From Bacteroidota bacterium (GTDB lineage: Bacteria > Bacteroidota > Ignavibacteria > UBA10030 > UBA8401): 26,406 bases of DNA. Positions 7,342 through 14,016 of this stretch are shown piece by piece. How positions within the stretch are numbered: the stretch's first letter is position 1; each line of letters opens with the position of its first letter. The position numbers and the translations under genes are program-made. The stretch lies in NCBI GenBank assembly GCA_023229405.1, contig JALNZH010000015.1, positions 1 through 26,406 of the forward strand, in the 5' to 3' direction. The notes below the pieces were generated by a model. That model ran no database searches. It was not told the DNA's origin and worked only from the letters and a program-made list of their open reading frames with translations.

Positions 7342-8334
7342 ATGGATTTTTATGTCATCTTTATTATTTTTGTAGCGTTAGTATTTGATTTTTTGAATGG
7401 TATGAATGATGCAGCAAATTCAATTGCAACCATCGTTTCTACGCGCGTATTGTCTCCAAAAATGGCTGTTGCCTGGGCGGCATTTTTTAATTTTATAGCA
7501 GCTTTCGGGTTCGGAGTAGCGGTAGCTACGACAATCGGAAAAGGCATTATCGATCCCAACATTGTCACCCCAGACTTAATTCTTGCAGCATTAGTTGGTT
7601 CAGTTATTTGGACGCATCTGTGTACCCACTACGGATTCCCGATCAGCGTCTCTCATGCGCTGATCGGCGGACTCGCCGGTGCCGGTATGTTTAAAGCTGG
7701 TATCGCTTCACTGAATTTTGCCGGGATTAATAAAGTGGTGTTGTTCATTTTCCTTGCTCCGCTCATAGGTTTTGTCGTCGGTTTTTTTTTAATGATTGCC
7801 GTTACATGGATTTTCAGAAAATGGAATGTGCGTAAAATTGATAAATACTTCAGAGTCGGACAATTAATTTCTTCTGCTGCATTCAGTTTGGGACACGGAA
7901 CAAACGATGCTCAGAAAACAATGGGTATTATTGCTATCTTGCTCTATTCAACGGGTTATTTCGAAGGCGGCGAGATGTATGTACCAGTATGGGTCATTCT
8001 TTCCGCGCATACTGCAATTGGATTGGGAACGCTCATGGGCGGATGGAAAGTGATCGGCACGATGGGTGTAAAACTCACTCATTTGAAACCGGTACATGGA
8101 TTTTGTGCTGAAAGTGCTGGAGCGTTAATGTTATTAGGGACAGCAGTCGGCGGCATTCCAGTCAGCACGACGCATACAATCACCGGTTCCATTATGGGTG
8201 TCGGCGCAACAAAAAGACTTTCCGCCGTACGATGGGGTGTGGTTAAAAATATTGTCATTGTATGGATATTAACCATTCCCACTTCGGCAGCGATCGGTGC
8301 TTTTGCGTATTGGGTTGTAGAGTTATTCCGATAA
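7342..8334 (+). CDS. PiT-family inorganic phosphate permease
   Basis: This 330-residue polytopic membrane protein carries both PiT half-signatures: GMNDAANSIATIVSTRVLSP in the first half and GHGTNDAQKTMGIIA in the second. These duplicated motifs form the phosphate/cation site. Other conserved pieces are FPISVSHALIGGLAGAG and IPVSTTHTITGSIMGVG. Hydropathy suggests about 9-10 membrane helices. It imports inorganic phosphate, as a metal phosphate or with H+ or Na+, across the inner membrane. The start has a good ribosome site (AAGGAA) and the gene is followed by a strong terminator, so it forms a two-gene operon with the DUF47 protein. I do not give pitA because orthology cannot be settled here. 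Confidence 0.95.
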   Translation: MDFYVIFIIFVALVFDFLNGMNDAANSIATIVSTRVLSPKMAVAWAAFFNFIAAFGFGVAVATTIGKGIIDPNIVTPDLILAALVGSVIWTHLCTHYGFPISVSHALIGGLAGAGMFKAGIASLNFAGINKVVLFIFLAPLIGFVVGFFLMIAVTWIFRKWNVRKIDKYFRVGQLISSAAFSLGHGTNDAQKTMGIIAILLYSTGYFEGGEMYVPVWVILSAHTAIGLGTLMGGWKVIGTMGVKLTHLKPVHGFCAESAGALMLLGTAVGGIPVSTTHTITGSIMGVGATKRLSAVRWGVVKNIVIVWILTIPTSAAIGAFAYWVVELFR

Positions 8335-8360
8335 AGAATTCGACAATAATTTTTTCTGAG

Positions 8361-8397
8361 AAGCCTTGATGTAGACCCATCAGGGCTTTTTCTCTTT
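8361..8397 (+). terminator. Intrinsic terminator of the DUF47-PiT operon
   Basis: An 11-bp stem (8361-8371 with 8378-8388, one G-U pair) closes a 6-base loop and runs straight into a T-rich tract. It starts 27 bases after the PiT stop. On the minus strand no T-run follows the stem, so it should stop only plus-strand transcription. The converging histidine kinase gene ends inside the T-tract. Confidence 0.88.
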
Positions 8398-10303
8398 ACA
8401 CCGGAAAGAACAGCCTGAACGTTGTTCCCTTCCCTTCTGCAGAATCAATTTCGATAAATCCCCGATGGTTTTCCATTATTCCTTTCACCATTGCCATTCC
8501 AAGTCCGGAGCCCGTTCCTTCCGATTTCGTCGTAAAGAACGGTTCATAGATTCGCCGTTGAATTTCTTCATTCATACCGATGCCGTCATCACTGACGCTC
8601 ACACAAATGTAATCTCCCTGTAGGCCAGGCAACGAAGGCTTAATCGATGCCGTTGTTGCGATGGTAATCATTCCTGTTTCCTGAATTGCATCACGCGCAT
8701 TCAAACAAAGATTCAATAATGCCTGATGCAATTGATTATTGTCCGCCCTGATCTGCGGCAGGTCGTTGGAGAGATCAATTTTAATTGCAATGGTCACGGG
8801 GAATGTTCTCTGAATGACGGAGGTAATTTCCATGACAATAGTATTGATGCTGACCGAATCGAAGTTCAATTCCGATTTGCGTGCAAACGACAACAATTGG
8901 CGCACGAGCGATTTTCCCCGTTCGGATGCTTTTGAAATCTGCTCTGCGCTTTCCAACAGCGATTCCTGGTTCACAATCTTCATAAACAGTAACTTATTGA
9001 TCGATGTGCCGATGATACCGAGAATATTCAAAATATCATGCGCCAAACCGCTTGCCAGCGTACTGATGATCTCTTTTTTCTGGACATGCAATAATTGCTG
9101 CTCTAGTTCCATCTTTTTCCGCTCGTTCCTGATGCGCTCCGAAATATCGCGGATAACAATTTGCACTGCGATCTTTCCGCGAAATATCAGTCGAGTTGCC
9201 GCTACTTCGGCGATAAATTCAGTTCCATCATTTCGGACGAAAGCATATTCTGAAAATATGTTTACCATATTGCCGTGTAAAATCCTGTTCAACGATTCTT
9301 CGAAAAGATTTACTTGCGCTGGATGCAGAAATTCGAGTAAGGATCTGCCGGACATCTTTTCGATAGAATAGACGCGGAACATCGACAATGCGGAGGGATT
9401 GATGAACGCAAACGTGCCATCAGAAAGTACGACGATTGCGTCCGGTGAAAGTTCAACCAGTGCACGGAACCGTTCTTCGCTTTCCCGCAGCGCTACTTCT
9501 GTTTTTTTATGTTGCACGATCTCATGCTGCAGATCTGTTGTTCGTTCGCTGATGCGATTTTCCAGAGTGCGGTTTACCGACCGTAGCTCAGACTGAAGTG
9601 ACGCGAGATCGTCCACCATATGATTAAACGCCTCGCCTAATTGGCTAATTTCAACATATCCGGAGGTTTGCACATGCTGAGAAAAATCTCCCCGTGCAAT
9701 CTGATGGAACGTCTGTGCCATTGTCTCCAATGGTTTCGTAAGAAAACGCGCAACAATGTAGACCACCAAAAGACCGATAATCAGGATAATACCGCTGATG
9801 AAGGTGATTGTTTTTTTCGTTTCCGCAACGTCTTCGGCAAGCTTATCCAGCGACAACCCAAGATAAATATTCCCAAGCGTCAGATTATTAAACTGAATGA
9901 CCGCTCTTGTCATGACTGTCGACCGGTCGTTACTCAACGTTCCATCATGAGAGGCAATATCATAATTCATCCGAAGGCCGATTTCGACATTATATCCGGC
10001 GGCAACATGTTGTTTATAATCGGTGATGATGATGTACCGGATTTCACTATTCCGCTGCGTTGCTGAAAGAACTTCCTGCAGGGCATCACTATCGTTAAAA
10101 TAAATGGCGGGAGCAATACTATAGGCGGAAATATCCGCAATAGTCATTGCTTTGGAACGCGCGGCAACGATTGCCTGATCATTAAATTGATGAGGAAAAT
10201 AGAAATAAATGAACAGAGATACCGACAATACCGCTCCCGAAAAGAGCATGTATAATCGAAAGCGAAATGTCGAAGTAAACCGTTCGGAAAATAATTTTTT
10301 CAT
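8396..10303 (-). CDS. Membrane sensor histidine kinase (HAMP-PAS-HisKA-HATPase)
   Basis: This 635-residue protein has a first membrane helix at about 16-36, an extracytoplasmic sensor domain (38-165), a second helix at 167-187, HAMP (about 186-240), a short coiled coil, and a PAS domain with PAC tail (275-395). The H-box is GLAHDILNILG with H422 as phospho-acceptor. The ATPase domain has the N-box (LNLCLNARDAI, about 530-540), G1 DDGIGM (572-577), F-box EPFF (587-590) and G2 GTGSGLG. All catalytic motifs are intact. No receiver domain is attached and no response regulator gene lies in the window, so its partner is elsewhere. Its ATG overlaps the YfiR-like gene stop by four bases. YfiR-type proteins usually control a membrane signalling enzyme from the periplasm, so this kinase is the likely target. 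Confidence 0.94.
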   Translation of the reverse strand: MKKLFSERFTSTFRFRLYMLFSGAVLSVSLFIYFYFPHQFNDQAIVAARSKAMTIADISAYSIAPAIYFNDSDALQEVLSATQRNSEIRYIIITDYKQHVAAGYNVEIGLRMNYDIASHDGTLSNDRSTVMTRAVIQFNNLTLGNIYLGLSLDKLAEDVAETKKTITFISGIILIIGLLVVYIVARFLTKPLETMAQTFHQIARGDFSQHVQTSGYVEISQLGEAFNHMVDDLASLQSELRSVNRTLENRISERTTDLQHEIVQHKKTEVALRESEERFRALVELSPDAIVVLSDGTFAFINPSALSMFRVYSIEKMSGRSLLEFLHPAQVNLFEESLNRILHGNMVNIFSEYAFVRNDGTEFIAEVAATRLIFRGKIAVQIVIRDISERIRNERKKMELEQQLLHVQKKEIISTLASGLAHDILNILGIIGTSINKLLFMKIVNQESLLESAEQISKASERGKSLVRQLLSFARKSELNFDSVSINTIVMEITSVIQRTFPVTIAIKIDLSNDLPQIRADNNQLHQALLNLCLNARDAIQETGMITIATTASIKPSLPGLQGDYICVSVSDDGIGMNEEIQRRIYEPFFTTKSEGTGSGLGMAMVKGIMENHRGFIEIDSAEGKGTTFRLFFPV

Positions 10304-10866
10304 CGAAGTATTTTTGCAATCTGCAAAACACGGGAACTGAATTGCGCCCCTTCACTGAGGCTGACCGGTAAATTTACGAGAAGCACTTTTTTCCCGCGTG
10401 ACGATGCCACCCCGAGAGAAATACCCTCTTCCACGTATCGGGCAACTGTAGTCATAGAAATGATGCGCTGTTCCCGACAGAATGTGGAGATCTCTGGAAG
10501 AAACACATCGTCGACCTGAGTAACAATCAATGCAACGGTATTCTTCTCTCGTGCTTTCTTCTTCCACCTCCCCGTTGCATCCAACGCGATGGGTATAAAC
10601 CGAACTGCAGTACCATTGGACAACATAACATCGGCAGAGTCACGCAACGACATGATCGCATGCTGAACTGTGTTAGACACTGGTCGATCGTGTTGATACA
10701 GAATGCCCACCACAGCATCATCCTTCTTTAGTGGCGCATTCTTATCAAACGATAGCACTTTTACCAGCATTGGCACTTGTTCTTCCACTGGTATGTCCGT
10801 TAATTGCGTCAGAACCGGACATGCAAATATGAATAGTGGAAGACAAAGTAAGATTATGCGTTTCAC
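10300..10866 (-). CDS. YfiR/DUF4154-like periplasmic protein
   Basis: This 188-residue protein has a hydrophobic signal sequence (IILLCLPLFIFACPV) and a C-terminal half typical of the YfiR/HmsC (DUF4154) family: ALIVTQVDDVF, ISMTTVARYVEEGISLGVA, KKVLLVNLPVSLSEGAQFSSRVLQIAKIL. Members are periplasmic and hold a partner membrane enzyme (a diguanylate cyclase or sensor kinase) in check. Here the next gene, overlapping by ATGA, is a histidine kinase with an extracytoplasmic domain, the obvious partner. The start is GTG at 10866 with AAAGGAA upstream. The divergent neighbour is a secreted GH9 enzyme, 102 bases away; whether the pair regulates it cannot be seen. The family call rests on the C-terminal pattern; the N-terminal half is less typical. 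Confidence 0.8.
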   Translation of the reverse strand: MKRIILLCLPLFIFACPVLTQLTDIPVEEQVPMLVKVLSFDKNAPLKKDDAVVGILYQHDRPVSNTVQHAIMSLRDSADVMLSNGTAVRFIPIALDATGRWKKKAREKNTVALIVTQVDDVFLPEISTFCREQRIISMTTVARYVEEGISLGVASSRGKKVLLVNLPVSLSEGAQFSSRVLQIAKILR

Positions 10867-10968
10867 TCTCGCGATTCCTTTATCTTTCTGTTGCAGCCAA
10901 ATTCATTTTGCTTTTAGCTTGTGGAATGTTCATTTTGACAAAGTTCAGTATTTTTTCCAGGTCAAACA

Positions 10969-13452
10969 ATGAAAAAATATTTTTTTTTCTTTTCCATCTT
11001 TACCGCTACCACATTTCCGGCTGATTCAGTGCGATGGATCCGGTTGAATCAGATTGGATACCAGCAAAATGCACAAAAAACCGCAGTGTTGGTCAGTCTG
11101 ATAGAAATGGATAGCGTATCATCATTTGAGATATTGGATGCGCTCTCCGGTGAGTTTGTACAAACATCATCGAATGTAGTAAGGTACGGCAGATATGGTG
11201 CATTTGCATCCACGTTTCGGTTAGATTTTTCTAACCTTACACGTGAAGGAGTCTATCTAATCAACGCTGGAGGAACCCGATCTCCTGTTTTTCGAATCGG
11301 TAATTATGTTTACGACGGAACAGCCGATTTCCTTCTGCAGTATATGCGTCAGCAACGAAGTTTTTATAATCCCTATCTTCGGGATTCCTGTCACACTTCT
11401 GACGGTTTCATTATCTATCATCCCACACTCGATTCCACCCATATTGATGTTGCCGGAGGGTGGCACGATGCAGCTGATTATCTGCAATACGTAACAACCT
11501 CTGCCACGGCTGTTTATCAAATGTTGTTTGCGTACCAACAACATCCCACCGTATTCAACGATTATTACCGCGCAGCCGGCGATCCGGGATCAAATGGAAT
11601 TCCCGATATTTTGGATGAAGCAAAGTGGGGATTAGACTGGTTGATGAAAATGAATCCGTCAAAAGAGATATATTTCAATCAAATTGCCGACGATCGGGAC
11701 CACCGTGGATTTCGCCTGCCGACCGAGGACACAGTCTTTTATGGTAAAGGGAAAGAACGTCCGGTGTATTTTATCAATGGGCAACCGCAAGGAGTGTACC
11801 AATACAAAAATCGGACAACCGGTGCAGCTTCGACTGTCGCAAAGTTTTCCTCTGCCTTTGCACTGGGATCTGATCTTTTGCACAAATATTATCCGGAGTA
11901 CTCTACTGCTTTGAAGCAACGGTCGGTGGAGGCATATGATTTTGCCCGGAAGAATCCTGGAGTTGCACAAACAGCTCCCTGCCGCGCTCCATATTTTTAT
12001 GAAGAGGATAATTGGACAGATGATATGGAGTTGGCGTCCGCACAATTACATACGCTCGATTCTTCGACTGGGTATCTTCACGATGCAGTGAGTTTCGGAA
12101 AAGAGGAACCATATACACCCTGGTTCGGCGCGGACACAGCACGGCATTATCAATGGTATCCTTTCGTCAATTTAGGACACTACATTATCGCACAACAATC
12201 CCCCAAACACCGTCGGGAGTTTATTGAATTGCTTCAGACGGGAATCGAACGAGTGTATTTAAAAGGAAAATCGAATGCATTTCAATTCGGAATACCGTTT
12301 ATCTGGTGTTCCAACAATCTTGTCAGCTCATTCCTCACACAATTGTATTTATACCGTTCCCTCACATCCGATTCCCGTTATGGAGAGATGGAAGCCTCGC
12401 TGCGCGATTGGCTGTTCGGCTGCAACCCGTGGGGCACAAGTATGATCGTCGGTTTGCCGGCGTTTGGCGATACTCCACTTGATCCGCATTCCGCATTAAC
12501 GCATGTATATGGATATCCGATTACCGGCGGATTGGTGGATGGTCCCGTGCGTTCAAGTATCTTTGAGCAGCATAAAAAATATATTCGATTGACGAAATCC
12601 GATCCGTATGCACAATTCCAATCCGATCTCGCCGTTTACCATGATGACTGGGGAGATTATACTAATAATGAACCGACGATGGATGGCACTGCCGGATTAA
12701 CGATGGTGCTTTCAGCACTCGAATCCGAAAACAATTCACGCTCACTTAGGAACGATCCGCCGCATCGCGTCATGTCGCATGGTGCGATTGTACGGTTTGA
12801 TACAACGAAAAAAGAGATTTATTTGGTTTTTACCGGACATGAATTCGCCGATGGCGGAGAACTTATCGCCAATATTCTCAAGAAATATACCGTACAGGGA
12901 TCTTTCTTCTTTACCGGGGATTTTTATCGGACGGAACAGTTTTCTCCGCTCATCAATCGATTATTGCAAGACGGACATTATCTTGGAGCACATTCAGATA
13001 AACATCTGTTGTATGCATCGTGGGAGAAAAGAGATTCTCTGTTGATCGATCAGAATCGATTCCGAGAGGACCTTATTGGCAATTACGCGTCTATGGCGAA
13101 ATTCGGGATATCCCCATCTGCCGCCCGATTTTTTCTTCCGCCGTTTGAATGGCATAACCAAACAATTGCTAATTGGGCAGATGAATACGGACTGACAGTA
13201 ATCAATTTTTCTTCTGGCACTTCGTCCAATGCCGACTATACGACGCCGGAGATGTCAAATTTTCTTTCTTCCGATTCAATCGTTGGCCGTATTTTTCGCT
13301 ATGAGTCTCTTTCAACAAACGGTTTGAATGGATTCATTCTTCTTTCGCATATCGGAACACATGCCCATCGTACAGATAAATTTTATACGCAACTGGGAAC
13401 AATAATCGGCAGACTAAAAGAGAAGGGGTATACATTCAAACGTTTGCAGTAA
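10969..13452 (+). CDS. Secreted GH9 glycoside hydrolase fused to a CE4 (polysaccharide deacetylase)-like domain
   Basis: This 827-residue protein starts with a signal peptide (residues 1-19). An Ig-like cellulase N-domain follows (IRLNQIGYQQNAQKTAVLV, 23-110). The GH9 (alpha/alpha)6 domain has GGWHDAADY (163-171), with the Asp pair D167/D170, and NNEPTMDGTA with the proton-donor Glu E568. It would cleave beta-1,4-glucan or a related polysaccharide. Residues 617-827 resemble a NodB/CE4 fold: GSFFFTGDF, the metal motif HSDKH (685-689) and RFFLPPFEW (720-728) are present, but the TFDD position reads FTGHEF, lacking the usual Asp pair. GH9 members usually show an HHR-type motif where this protein has PHSALTH. 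No T9SS sorting domain is attached. The gene is alone and divergent from the YfiR-kinase pair. Confidence 0.92.
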   Translation: MKKYFFFFSIFTATTFPADSVRWIRLNQIGYQQNAQKTAVLVSLIEMDSVSSFEILDALSGEFVQTSSNVVRYGRYGAFASTFRLDFSNLTREGVYLINAGGTRSPVFRIGNYVYDGTADFLLQYMRQQRSFYNPYLRDSCHTSDGFIIYHPTLDSTHIDVAGGWHDAADYLQYVTTSATAVYQMLFAYQQHPTVFNDYYRAAGDPGSNGIPDILDEAKWGLDWLMKMNPSKEIYFNQIADDRDHRGFRLPTEDTVFYGKGKERPVYFINGQPQGVYQYKNRTTGAASTVAKFSSAFALGSDLLHKYYPEYSTALKQRSVEAYDFARKNPGVAQTAPCRAPYFYEEDNWTDDMELASAQLHTLDSSTGYLHDAVSFGKEEPYTPWFGADTARHYQWYPFVNLGHYIIAQQSPKHRREFIELLQTGIERVYLKGKSNAFQFGIPFIWCSNNLVSSFLTQLYLYRSLTSDSRYGEMEASLRDWLFGCNPWGTSMIVGLPAFGDTPLDPHSALTHVYGYPITGGLVDGPVRSSIFEQHKKYIRLTKSDPYAQFQSDLAVYHDDWGDYTNNEPTMDGTAGLTMVLSALESENNSRSLRNDPPHRVMSHGAIVRFDTTKKEIYLVFTGHEFADGGELIANILKKYTVQGSFFFTGDFYRTEQFSPLINRLLQDGHYLGAHSDKHLLYASWEKRDSLLIDQNRFREDLIGNYASMAKFGISPSAARFFLPPFEWHNQTIANWADEYGLTVINFSSGTSSNADYTTPEMSNFLSSDSIVGRIFRYESLSTNGLNGFILLSHIGTHAHRTDKFYTQLGTIIGRLKEKGYTFKRLQ

Positions 13453-13464
13453 TATGATTCAATT

Positions 13465-13672
13465 ACTGATGTTACGCAAAAGGTAAAAATGGTTCGACGC
13501 GGCGCAGAAACACGGTTATCCTGAGCAAATCCTTTGCTGATTGTTCCGAAGGAATCCCTGCGGGAAAGTATGCGTCTCCCGATAGGGATGCCTTCGGCAG
13601 AAGGATGACGTAACTATCTTAGCCTGCGCCTTGCTCACCATGACCGTTTTTCTTGTTTTGCGTAACGTGAGT
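13465..13672. mobile_element. MITE-like palindromic element with terminal inverted repeats and 5-bp target duplication
   Basis: The gap between the GH9 gene and yciH is nearly filled by a 208-bp imperfect palindrome. Its ends are 17-bp inverted repeats (13465-13481 and 13656-13672, 15 of 17 matching, shared core GTTACGCAAAA). Further paired blocks lie inward: AAAAATGGT (13485-13493) with ACCGTTTTT (13643-13651), and GGCGCAG (13501-13507) with CTGCGCC (13624-13630). The centre is a strong hairpin, CCGAAGG-ATCCCT against AGGGAT-CCTTCGG (13546-13597). CAATT directly repeats on both sides (13460-13464, 13673-13677). It has no coding capacity. This is what a non-autonomous transposable element looks like. 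The hairpin may also act as a barrier between the converging genes. The mobilising transposase is not in the window. Confidence 0.8.
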
Positions 13673-13683
13673 CAATTTTTTTT

Positions 13684-14016
13684 TTACCGCACCACATACT
13701 CCATCGCGCGTAATTTCTTCGAAATATTTTCCCGTTGATCGCCTTGAATTTCAATCACTCCATCTTTCACTGTTCCACCCGCTCCACAATGTTGTTTTAA
13801 GATTCTCGCAATATCTTCCAGCGTTTCAGGATTATGCTGTAAGCCGGTAACGACAGTAACGCTCTTCCCTTTTCGTCCAGCCGTTTCAAGCGAGACCCGA
13901 ACTATTTTCCCTTTTCCAGAATGTTCCGTTGTGTGTGCCGGAATATTTATTTTAAGAGCATTTCTTTCGGACTCCGGAAGAATTTGTTTAAGATCAGATA
14001 AAGAACGGAGTTTCAT
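13684..14016 (-). CDS. yciH: SUI1/YciH-type translation initiation factor-like protein
   Basis: This 110-residue protein has the SUI1 core: VRVSLETAGRKGKSVTVVTGL, then CGAGGTVKDGVIEIQGDQRE and a C-terminal helix LRAMEYVV. These are the residues that in eIF1/YciH proteins contact the ribosomal P-site region. The N-terminal roughly 30 residues are variable, as usual. Bacterial YciH is thought to influence initiation fidelity or to act under stress. Its ATG overlaps the hrpB stop (ATGA) and follows a good GGAGG ribosome site inside the hrpB 3' end, so the two genes are coupled. The stop codon lies 7 bases from the target duplication of the palindromic element, so that insertion just missed the gene. 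Confidence 0.92.
   Translation of the reverse strand: MKLRSLSDLKQILPESERNALKINIPAHTTEHSGKGKIVRVSLETAGRKGKSVTVVTGLQHNPETLEDIARILKQHCGAGGTVKDGVIEIQGDQRENISKKLRAMEYVVR

Noticed and set aside
10934..10966. TTTGAC/GTCAAA inverted pair ahead of the GH9 gene
   Set aside because: Six-base arms 21 bases apart are expected by chance in AT-rich sequence, and no matching -10 follows the TTGACA.
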